Assembly: GCA_016869045.1 (NCBI GenBank)
Contig: VGFC01000030.1
Coordinates: 1-33,319 of the forward strand
Length of the DNA stretch: 33,319 nt
Direction: 5' to 3'
Origin: Armatimonadota bacterium
GTDB lineage: Bacteria; Armatimonadota; Zipacnadia; Zipacnadales; VGFC01
Shown here: positions 15,226-22,576 of the stretch, piece by piece
How the letters are laid out: the number at the start of each line of letters is the position of its first letter
Position numbering within the stretch: the first letter of the stretch is position 1
Notes under the pieces: model-generated
Databases searched by the model: none
Told to the model about the DNA's origin: nothing
The model's input: the letters and a program-made list of their open reading frames with translations, nothing else
Position numbers and translations under genes: made by a program

Positions 15226-16374
15226 ATGTCCTTCGGTGGGATTGCCGGGCATGAGACGGCGAAGCAGGTGCTGACGCGAGCGATCCTCACCGATCGCGTG
15301 TCTCACGCGTACCTGTTCGAGGGGCCGGCGCATGTCGGCAAGACGCTGACGGCGGTGGCGTTCGCGAAGGCGCTGATGTGCGCGGAGCCGCCGGAGCCGG
15401 CCGAGTCGTGCAATGCGTGCGCGATCTGCCGCGCCGTCGGGCGGGGCAATCACCCGGACTTCCTGCTGCTCTTTCCGACCTCGCGTCTAGAGACCACGGA
15501 CGAGGAGGGGCAGAAGGCGGTCGCGGAGATCGAGGGCTCGCTGATCCGCCGCGAGGCGATCGGGCAGCTCATCGACCGTGCGTACGGGCGGGCGGTCTCG
15601 GCGCGGCGGAAGGTGCTCATCGTGTCCGATGCTCAGGCGATGAATGAGGAGGCGGCCAACCACCTGCTGAAGACGCTGGAGGAGCCGCCCGGGCGGACCA
15701 CGATCATCCTCACGGCCACCAGCGCCGACAGCCTCCTGCCGACCATCGTCTCCCGCTCGCAGCTCGTGCGCTTCGGACCGGTGCCGCTGGCCGAGACCCA
15801 GGCCGCGATGACCCGCGCGTTCCCGGGCCTCGACTCGGCGCTCGTGCGGTCCGTGGCGGCGCTCTCGGGCGGGCGGCCGGGCTGGGCGCGGCGGCTGCTG
15901 GAGCACCCCGACACGCTGGCGATTCGCCGCCGATTGCTCGACCGCGTGGCCCGCCTACCTGACCAGCCGCCGCTAGTCTGCATGAGGGCGGCGGAGATTC
16001 TGATCGACGATGCCGAGGCGTGGTGGCTGGCCACGAGCGAGGGCCACACGGCGCGCGAGCTGCTGAAGAGGAACCGCGACCGCGTCCTGCGTACGCAGGT
16101 CGGCGAGCTGTTGGACCTCCTTGTCACGTGGTTCCGCGACCTGTCGATTGCGGGGGAGGAGGGCGCGGAGGGGCTGCTGATCAACGCGGACCGGATCGCC
16201 GAGCTGAAGCGGGCGGCTGGGCGTGCGCCCAATTGCGCGGCGGCGGGAGCGGCGGTGAGTCAGGCCAAGGAGGCGCTGCGCGGCAATGCGAACCTGCGCC
16301 TGACGGTTGAGGTGATGCTCATCCGCGTTCGCCGCGCGCTCACCGCGGCCGTGCCGGGGCCTGCATTCCCATGA
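15226..16374 (+). CDS. holB: DNA polymerase III subunit delta-prime
   Basis: A 382-residue clamp-loader subunit that opens and places the sliding clamp with tau/gamma and delta. The N-terminus (FGGIAGHETAKQVLTRAI, SHAYLFEGP) is typical, the P-loop-like segment is GPAHVGKT (33-40), and the zinc module uses Cys52, 62, 65 and 68. Other family segments are RKVLIVSDAQAMNEEAANHLLKTLEEPP (the Walker B region, without ATPase-active acidic pair) and TIVSRSQLVRF, where most homologues have SRC rather than SRS. The C-terminal 170 residues form the collar. GGAG at 15216-15219, 6 nt before the ATG, marks the start. The gene follows tmk, a common bacterial pairing, and its stop overlaps the next ATG (ATGA at 16371-16374). 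Confidence 0.92.
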   Translation: MSFGGIAGHETAKQVLTRAILTDRVSHAYLFEGPAHVGKTLTAVAFAKALMCAEPPEPAESCNACAICRAVGRGNHPDFLLLFPTSRLETTDEEGQKAVAEIEGSLIRREAIGQLIDRAYGRAVSARRKVLIVSDAQAMNEEAANHLLKTLEEPPGRTTIILTATSADSLLPTIVSRSQLVRFGPVPLAETQAAMTRAFPGLDSALVRSVAALSGGRPGWARRLLEHPDTLAIRRRLLDRVARLPDQPPLVCMRAAEILIDDAEAWWLATSEGHTARELLKRNRDRVLRTQVGELLDLLVTWFRDLSIAGEEGAEGLLINADRIAELKRAAGRAPNCAAAGAAVSQAKEALRGNANLRLTVEVMLIRVRRALTAAVPGPAFP

Positions 16375-18302
16375 CCTCGCGGGCGCTGATCATCGGGATC
16401 GTGGCCGTGCTGCTGCTCGGCATCGGCACGCCCTACAGCGACTTGGTGATGCGCGGCACGTGGGTGGGGCTGACGGCCTTCCCGATCAGCAGCCTGTTCG
16501 TGCTGCTCGTGCTCGTGGTGGCGGCCAATGCGGTGCTACGAAGGGTGGGCCGAGCGCTCGCGCCGGGTGAGCTGCTGTTTGTCTACGCGATGGTGCTGGT
16601 GGCGGCGGGGATTCCGTCCTTCGGGCTGACCGCGCTCCTGATCCCCTACCTCGCCGGCCCCTTCTACTTCGCCAGCCCCGAGAACCGCTACGAGCAGATT
16701 CTACACCCACACATCCCGAGCTGGTTCCACCCGAAGAGCGAGTACGCCATCACCGCGCTCTACGAAGGCCTGCGCGGATCGCAGAGCATCCCCTGGGGCG
16801 AGTGGATCACGCCCTTGGCGGCCTGGTCGATCCTGGTACTGGCGGTGTACGCGGTCTTCTTCTGCCTGAGCACGCTGCTGCGCCGGCGCTGGGTGGATGA
16901 CGAGAAGCTCGTCTTCCCGCTTGTGCAGTTGCCCGTTGAGATGACCCAGGGACAGCCGGGCGACCGCCGCTTGGTCGCGCCGTTCTTCCGCAACCCGGTC
17001 ATGTGGTCCTTCTTCGCGGTGCCCTTTCTCGTTCACACGGTCAACGGGCTGCACTTCTACTACCCGAGCGTGCCCACCATCAACGTGCACCTCATCTCGC
17101 TCGACGGATACCTGCAAGGCCGCCCGTGGAACGCAGCGTCCCCCTTCTGGCTGCGGTTCCTGTTCAGCATCATCGGGCTCGCGTACTTGCTGCCCCAGGA
17201 CCTGTCGTTCAGCCTGTGGTTCTTCTACTTCCTCTTCCTGGCTCAGCAAGTCATCGTGTCGGCCTTCGGGTACAACCCGGCGTCCGTGCAGGCCTACCCG
17301 GTGCGGCAGTTTGTCGCCCACCAGATGATCGCGGGCATCATCATCTACTCGGCCTATCACCTCTGGGCCGGGCGCTCGCGGTTCATCGAGGCCTGGCGGC
17401 GGGCGTGGGCACAGGACCCGCGGGTCGATGATTCGCGCGAGCCCCTCTCGTTCCGGGCGGCGCTCATCGGCCTGGCGGTCGGGCTGGTGGTGATCTGCGT
17501 GTGGGGCGGGGCGGCCGGGGCGTCGGTGATCGGCACGCTGGTGATCTTCGGGCTGTACTTCCTGGTGCACATCGTGGCGGTGAGGCTGGTCTGTGAGGGC
17601 GGAATGCTGTACGTGCAGCACCCCTACCGCCCGCTGAACATGATGCTTGCCGCGGTCGGCACTCGCGCTTTGGGGGCCGGCCGAGTCGCCACGCTGGCCC
17701 TCTTTGACCACCTCTTCATGCTCGACAACCGCAGCCCGCTGATGCCGGGGGTCATGCAGAGCTACAAGATGGCGGATGCGGCGGGGCTGAACCGGCGGCA
17801 GGTCACGGGGGGCATGGTCATCGCGGTCCTGCTGGCGATGGCGTCCTCGTATGTCTCATACCTGCGCCTGATGTACCGCTACGGCGGCGCGGCGATGAAC
17901 CCGTGGTTCACGACCTACTACACGAACAACCTCTACTGCAACTGGACCTCGCACCTGATCTCCAACGGACAGGACGCCAATCCACGCGAGTTCCTGACGA
18001 TGGCCGCCGGCGCCGGGACGATGTGGGGGATCCTCTTCATGCACCGCACGTTCCTCTGGTGGCCCTTCCACCCGATCGGCTATCTGATGGGCGCCTCCTG
18101 GCCCATGATCAACTTCTGGTTCCCCATCTTCGTGGGCTGGCTCGTGAAGTCGATCATCCTGCGCTACGGCGGCGCCAAGCTCTACCGCAAGCTCATCCCC
18201 GGCTCCCTGGGCCTGGTACTCGCCGAGTTCGTCAGCGCCGGCATCTGGGTACCGATCGATGCGTTGGCAGGCGTGAGGGGACACCAGATCTTCTCGTTCT
18301 GA
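16371..18302 (+). CDS. DUF6785/DUF6784-like polytopic membrane protein
   Basis: A 643-residue integral membrane protein with about 12-14 hydrophobic segments. The first covers residues 5-20 (LIIGIVAVLLLGIGTPY) and others include the stretches near 40-55, 75-95, 145-170 and 460-490. Conserved-looking signatures are ALAPGELLFVYAMVLVAAGIP, RRRWVDDEKLVFPLVQLP and YVQHPYRPLNMML; they match the large uncharacterised DUF6785 (N-terminal) and DUF6784 (C-terminal) family found in Planctomycetes, Armatimonadota and similar phyla, distantly OPT-transporter-like. Transport is a guess. The ATG overlaps the holB stop by 4 nt, so it is cotranslated with a replication gene, an odd association that may simply reflect compact operons. 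The next gene is 181 nt downstream. Confidence 0.78.
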   Translation: MTSRALIIGIVAVLLLGIGTPYSDLVMRGTWVGLTAFPISSLFVLLVLVVAANAVLRRVGRALAPGELLFVYAMVLVAAGIPSFGLTALLIPYLAGPFYFASPENRYEQILHPHIPSWFHPKSEYAITALYEGLRGSQSIPWGEWITPLAAWSILVLAVYAVFFCLSTLLRRRWVDDEKLVFPLVQLPVEMTQGQPGDRRLVAPFFRNPVMWSFFAVPFLVHTVNGLHFYYPSVPTINVHLISLDGYLQGRPWNAASPFWLRFLFSIIGLAYLLPQDLSFSLWFFYFLFLAQQVIVSAFGYNPASVQAYPVRQFVAHQMIAGIIIYSAYHLWAGRSRFIEAWRRAWAQDPRVDDSREPLSFRAALIGLAVGLVVICVWGGAAGASVIGTLVIFGLYFLVHIVAVRLVCEGGMLYVQHPYRPLNMMLAAVGTRALGAGRVATLALFDHLFMLDNRSPLMPGVMQSYKMADAAGLNRRQVTGGMVIAVLLAMASSYVSYLRLMYRYGGAAMNPWFTTYYTNNLYCNWTSHLISNGQDANPREFLTMAAGAGTMWGILFMHRTFLWWPFHPIGYLMGASWPMINFWFPIFVGWLVKSIILRYGGAKLYRKLIPGSLGLVLAEFVSAGIWVPIDALAGVRGHQIFSF

Positions 18303-18426
18303 GGACCGGACAGCTGGGGGGCCTGCAGACCCGACCCACGCGTGACGCAGCGCGCAGAATGCGCCTCCCCGCCCGTTCAGTGAGCGGCATCGGGGTTGGC
18401 GCTCATACCTACGGAAGGGTGATCAC

Positions 18427-18461
18427 TTGCCCCCTTCACGCCGGTGTGGATATGGTACACT
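18427..18461 (+). promoter_or_regulatory. Candidate promoter of the SAM methyltransferase gene
   Basis: TTGCCC (18427-18432) lies 18 nt before TATGGT (18451-18456), each with four of six consensus bases. A second option is an extended -10, TGGTACACT, with TACACT at 18456-18461. Either would place the start just before the ribosome binding site at 18470. The match is weaker than the two promoters near 7.6 and 8.5 kb. Confidence 0.35.
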
Positions 18462-18483
18462 GGCATGATGGAGGTGCCAGCAG

Positions 18484-19275
18484 GTGTGCGCCGATGACAA
18501 CCGGTCGGTCTATGAGTCGGGCGAAGTGGTTGCCGAGTACGCGGCAGAGACAGCACTGCTGCCGGCGGAGGAGGCTGTGTTGCGCCGCCTCGCCCCGCAC
18601 CTTCCGGCGGCGCGGATGCTCGACATCGGGGTCGGCGCCGGACGAACCACACGCCACTTCGCCGGCCTGGTCAGGGAATACGTCGGGATAGACTACGCCG
18701 CCGGCATGGTTGCGCACTGCCAGGGGCTGCTCGCGGGCCTCCCGGGCTCGGTCCACTTCATGCAGTGTGATGTGCGCGATCTGAGCTGCTTCAGCTCTGC
18801 GCGCTTCGATCTCGTCCTCTTCAGCTTCAACGGGTTGGACATGGTTGACCACGGCGAGAGGCTGCGGGCACTGACGGAGATCCGCCGCGTCTGTGCCCCC
18901 AACGGGGCGTTCTGCTTCTCCTCCCACAATACACGGCACATTGCGCAGCTCCCGGGCGCCAGGCTGGAACTCACATGGGGGCCGCGCGCCCTGGTCCCCC
19001 AGCTGCGGAGGTGGCTCCGGATCCGACTCGCAAACCCTGGGTACGCCCGTCTGTGTCGTGACTGCGACGCAGTGGAACACGCCCAGGTGGTCGACGGCGC
19101 CCACGGGTTCAGGGTACGTTCCTACTACGTGAGACCCGACTACCAGTTAGCCCAGCTCAGTGCCTGCGGCTTCGGGGGTGTCAGGGCGTACTCGACGGCT
19201 GGAGAGGAACTCGAGGGGCTCGCCCTCTCCGAGAGCCGAGACCCGTGGCTCTACTACCTCTGCACGCCGCAGTAG
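18484..19275 (+). CDS. Class I SAM-dependent methyltransferase
   Basis: A 263-residue Rossmann-fold methyltransferase. Motif I is MLDIGVGAGRTT (residues 44-55) and binds S-adenosylmethionine; the acidic end of strand 2 is GIDYA, motif II-like CDVRDL, and motif IV-like FDLVLFSFNGLDMV, followed by LRALTEIRRVCAPNGAFCFSSHN, the usual post-motif helix and strand. The substrate is unknown; a small molecule or sugar is typical for this subfamily. The probable start is GTG at 18484, with GGAGGTG at 18470-18476, 7 nt upstream. The C-terminal half differs from plain Methyltransf_25 proteins and has an Arg-rich segment. The gene stands alone on the plus strand and converges on the S8 peptidase gene. Confidence 0.85.
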   Translation: MCADDNRSVYESGEVVAEYAAETALLPAEEAVLRRLAPHLPAARMLDIGVGAGRTTRHFAGLVREYVGIDYAAGMVAHCQGLLAGLPGSVHFMQCDVRDLSCFSSARFDLVLFSFNGLDMVDHGERLRALTEIRRVCAPNGAFCFSSHNTRHIAQLPGARLELTWGPRALVPQLRRWLRIRLANPGYARLCRDCDAVEHAQVVDGAHGFRVRSYYVRPDYQLAQLSACGFGGVRAYSTAGEELEGLALSESRDPWLYYLCTPQ

Positions 19276-19307
19276 GGCCGGAACTCGAGTCGGCCACCGA
19301 CGGCCCT
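19274..19307. terminator. Possible hairpin between convergent genes
   Basis: AGGGCCG (19274-19280) pairs with CGGCCCT (19301-19307) in the 134-nt gap between convergent genes, and the stem starts on the methyltransferase stop codon. There is no T-tract, so it is at best a weak or factor-dependent terminator. Confidence 0.25.
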
Positions 19308-19409
19308 GAGCAGCGCTCGCCCCCGGCCCCGGCGATGGGCCGTCGCCGGTGAACCCGCGACACCGGGGCCCGAGCACCGGATCCTGCCTCTCTGGCCTCG
19401 ACCCCTTCG

Positions 19410-21806
19410 TTACCACAGCCCCACGGTCGCGAGAGCAGTGCTCTGCCCGCCGTCGGCGCTCTTCGCGGTCACGCGGATCAGGTAGAGCCCCGCCGGCGAC
19501 GCCAGCCCGCTCTCGGCCTTGCCGTCCCAGACGAGCGTCTGCAGACCCGCACCCAGCGGCCTGTCGGCGATGATGGTGCGGATGGGGCGACCCGCGGCGT
19601 TGACGACCGTGGCCGTCACGTTCGCCGCGCCGGCCAGGGCCAAGCTGACCTGTGCACCTGTCTGGGTGGGCACGACCGCGAGAGAGGCCACCAGCGCCGC
19701 GCCGAGGCCGGTGACGGCGGGCGCCGACTGCCAGTCGGTGGGGGCGCCCTCCGCCGCGCCGGTGGCGTCCGCAAAGGCGAAGCGGTACTCGTAGGTCCCC
19801 GGGTGGTTCAGCGGCACCCACGTGCGGTAGAGGGTACCGAGGCGGTAGTCTCCGGAGGGAGCGGCCGCCAGGGCCTTCTGGCGGTACAGCTTCCCGTTGC
19901 GCCGGATCTGGACTTGCATCGTCGTGGGCGGATCGCCGTGGCTGTCCGTGTAGAGCACCTGGAACTGGAACACGGTCCCGGCTGCTCCCGCGTCGGGACT
20001 CACGCCGTCCGCCTCGAAGCCCGGCCTCCCCGACCAGAGGAGGTGCGGTACGCCCTTCATCAGCGGGCCCTGCGTGTACGCGGCGGGCGCGCCCGTGGCC
20101 GCGGCGCCGTGCGCACCGCGGAAGTTGAACCGGTACTTCAGGACCTTGTTGGGGAGTTGTGCGGTGCCCTCGAAGACGGCCCCGGAGGCGACATCGGCTG
20201 AGCGCAACGTCATCGGCACGCGCACCTCCGACGCCCACGCCTTGCCCGGGCCCCTGGACTGGACCCAGCAGGCCGCCGCCTGCGGCGAGGCCCCGGTGAG
20301 GTCCCGGTAGCGGACGCGGAAGGTGAAGGTCGTCGGCGACGCGCTGCCGGTAGGCGAGCCCTGATCCGGTGAAACGCCGTCGGAGGCGAAGGCGCCCGTG
20401 CCGACCCACTCCAGTTCCGGCACGGCGGCCGCCAGGGCGTCGTACACGCTGATGATCCCGTGGCCGTAGGCATTGTCGGGCCCGCCTGGGCCGAGATCCG
20501 CCGCCGTGTTCTCCAGCAGCGCATTCAACTCGTTCTTGGTAATGCCCGCGATGCCCGTCTTCGTCGTCACCACCGGGCCGCGCTGCTGAATGATGAGCGC
20601 CGCGGCGCCCGCCGTGAGCGGGCACGCGAAACTGGTCCCGTTGGCCGTCCCATAGCCGCCGGTCCGCAGCGGGACATCCACGGCCTTACCGGGTGCGACG
20701 ACGTTCGGCTTGAGGTAGGGAATCCCGCCCCAGGTCGCCGGGCCGCGTGAGCTGAAACTCGCGATGACGTTGCCGCTGTCCGTCGCCCCGACGCCCAGGA
20801 CGTCGAGGTAGTCGCCGGGCGAGTTCGCCGACCCCGCGCCCGGACCGGAGTTGCCGATCGAGAAGACCGGGTAGATACTGGCGGCCACCCACGCATCGAC
20901 GGCGCTCCGGAACCACGGATCGCGACTGCCCCCGCCCCACGAGTTGCTAACTACATCGGGCGCATCGTCGGTGGCTGGGTTGCCGTCCGGGTCGAGGGTC
21001 CAGTCGGCGCAGGCCAGGATCTGGCTGTCGGAGCCGCTGCCGCTGCTGTTGAAGCACTTCGCGGCGATGAACGTGGCGTTGGGCGCCACGCCGTAGAAGC
21101 TGTCACCCGGCGCGTTACCGCAGACGTCTCCCATCGTACCGGTGCCGTGACCGTGGTCGTCGTACGGGTTAGCCTGGCTGTTGACCGCGTCGAAGAAGCT
21201 GTTCGTCCCGCCACGGTAGTTCGCCGCCAGCGCGGCGTGCTGGACGTACACGCCGGTGTCCAGGTTGGCCACCACCACGCCCTCGCCCCGCAGCCCGAAT
21301 GCGTTCCACGCCTCCTCCGCGCGGATGCTGGTCAAGGCCCAGGGGACGCTGGTCAGCCTCCGCATGGCAGGCCCCGGCGGCCCAACCGGCTGGATGAAGT
21401 TCAGGCCATCGAGACAGACGTACGCCACGTCCAGGCGCGCCGCGATCCGGCTGACCGCCCGCTTGGTGGCCGTCAGCGCCACGCCGTTGATGATCGGCAG
21501 CGGCAGGGAGCTGCCCGCCTCGCCGGCCGCCTGCAGATCGCCCGCGTCGGCCAGCAGCGACGCCTGCGTCCGCGCCGCGAGTGCTTTCAGGCGCGCCCCG
21601 ACCTCCTGCGGACGGGAGGCCGCCAGCGTCGCCTCGGTCGGTTCGCTCATCACCACGATGACCTTGATCCGGTCGCCCTCGGCGGCGGCGCGGAGGGCAC
21701 GCGCGGCATCGCCAGTCAGATAGCCCGCGTAGCTGACGGTTGTGAGCAGAACGGCAATCAAAGGCGCAATCAGACGGACAAGACGCCAACCTGTCATGAG
21801 GCGCAC
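19410..21806 (-). CDS. Secreted S8 (subtilisin-family) serine peptidase with FlgD-like C-terminal domain
   Basis: A 798-residue exported protease. A hydrophobic signal (residues 8-27) is followed by an inhibitor-I9-like propeptide (IKVIVVMSEPTEATLAA and ARLDVAYVC). The catalytic triad is intact: Asp183 in VVANLDTGVY, His220 in DDHGHGTGTMG and Ser392 in NGTSFACPLTAGAAALI, with oxyanion Asn319 in SIGNSGPG. After residue 470, two repeats of a beta domain (ASDGVSPDQGSPTG, EADGVSPDAGAAG and FRVRYRDLTG-type strands) precede a C-terminal FlgD-Ig-like module ending PAGLYLIRV, often a cell-surface or secretion tail. Broad extracellular proteolysis is likely. The GTG start at 21806 is supported by AAAGGA at 21813-21818, 6 nt upstream; an ATG three codons later is the alternative. 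It is divergent from the membrane-protein gene at 21997. Confidence 0.9.
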   Translation of the reverse strand: MRLMTGWRLVRLIAPLIAVLLTTVSYAGYLTGDAARALRAAAEGDRIKVIVVMSEPTEATLAASRPQEVGARLKALAARTQASLLADAGDLQAAGEAGSSLPLPIINGVALTATKRAVSRIAARLDVAYVCLDGLNFIQPVGPPGPAMRRLTSVPWALTSIRAEEAWNAFGLRGEGVVVANLDTGVYVQHAALAANYRGGTNSFFDAVNSQANPYDDHGHGTGTMGDVCGNAPGDSFYGVAPNATFIAAKCFNSSGSGSDSQILACADWTLDPDGNPATDDAPDVVSNSWGGGSRDPWFRSAVDAWVAASIYPVFSIGNSGPGAGSANSPGDYLDVLGVGATDSGNVIASFSSRGPATWGGIPYLKPNVVAPGKAVDVPLRTGGYGTANGTSFACPLTAGAAALIIQQRGPVVTTKTGIAGITKNELNALLENTAADLGPGGPDNAYGHGIISVYDALAAAVPELEWVGTGAFASDGVSPDQGSPTGSASPTTFTFRVRYRDLTGASPQAAACWVQSRGPGKAWASEVRVPMTLRSADVASGAVFEGTAQLPNKVLKYRFNFRGAHGAAATGAPAAYTQGPLMKGVPHLLWSGRPGFEADGVSPDAGAAGTVFQFQVLYTDSHGDPPTTMQVQIRRNGKLYRQKALAAAPSGDYRLGTLYRTWVPLNHPGTYEYRFAFADATGAAEGAPTDWQSAPAVTGLGAALVASLAVVPTQTGAQVSLALAGAANVTATVVNAAGRPIRTIIADRPLGAGLQTLVWDGKAESGLASPAGLYLIRVTAKSADGGQSTALATVGLW

Positions 21807-21996
21807 CCTTCGTCCTTTGGCGAGATGTCGCTGCGGAACTCAGCCATTCCGCCCAGCGCGGGGGTTCCCCTCTTGGCAAAGGGGCGGAGGAACGACGCGG
21901 AGCGTGCGGAACCTCAGACCTGGAGGCCACCTGCCCCGTGCGGCGGGTCCGCCGCGCGAACACCAGACCTTCGGAGGACTCGGAGGAGGCCGCCCC

Positions 21997-22515
21997 GTGG
22001 AGACGCAAGGACCCGAGGAGGCCGCGCAGGACGCAGCCGCCTTCCAGCGGCAGAGGCTTGAAGCGCAGTTCCGGGCCACGCCGGCCAGGGCGCTTCGGCT
22101 GCCCTGGTTGGCGGCTCTGGTGGGCGTGCTCGGCGCCGTGAGGATGTACGTTCAGGCGCACGCAGCGGCGCAACCGACCCAGCGCCCGCTGCTCTTCGGG
22201 CTGGTCTTCCTCGGCGCGATGCTCTTCAACGGATTCGCCCTGCTGAGCAGGAGTCGGGCCGGCTACGTGATCGTGGCCGTCTTCGCGCTCCTGCCCGCCT
22301 TCGGCCTGTTCGCCGCCTCGGTGCATCTCGCCGCGTTGCTGGTCTCCGGGCAGTACGCCGGACAGGCGCCCGTCCTGGTGGCCTGCGCTTTGTCCCTCTG
22401 CCAGCTCGCCCTCACCGTCGTCCTCCTCTGGCATCTCGCCACGAGCGAGGTCAGGCGGCATGTGTGGAGCAGAGCGGACCCGGGTGAAGGAACTCCTGTC
22501 GCCGGAGCCGAATGA
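21997..22515 (+). CDS. Small membrane protein with about four TM segments
   Basis: A 172-residue predicted inner-membrane protein that I do not recognise. After a charged N-terminus (ETQGPEEAAQ and AFQRQRLEAQFRATPARALR) come hydrophobic segments at about residues 42-60, 72-92, 98-125 and 130-150, then a charged tail (RRHVWSRADPGEG). The frame is open upstream, but GTG at 21997 with GGAGGAGG at 21982-21989, 7 nt before it, is the convincing start. A longer reading would run into low-complexity Arg/Gly sequence opposite the S8 peptidase leader. It precedes the SLBB export gene by 61 nt on the same strand and may be part of the export operon; that is inference from position only. Confidence 0.7.
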   Translation: METQGPEEAAQDAAAFQRQRLEAQFRATPARALRLPWLAALVGVLGAVRMYVQAHAAAQPTQRPLLFGLVFLGAMLFNGFALLSRSRAGYVIVAVFALLPAFGLFAASVHLAALLVSGQYAGQAPVLVACALSLCQLALTVVLLWHLATSEVRRHVWSRADPGEGTPVAGAE

Positions 22516-22576
22516 CCCTTCTGCGGTGCACTGCTTCACTCCCGAATCCGTGGACGCTTGCGGAGGATGCTGAGCC

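Noticed and set aside
19276-19409. Intrinsic terminator with T-tract between convergent genes
   Set aside because: A weak 7-bp stem exists but no T-run follows on either strand.
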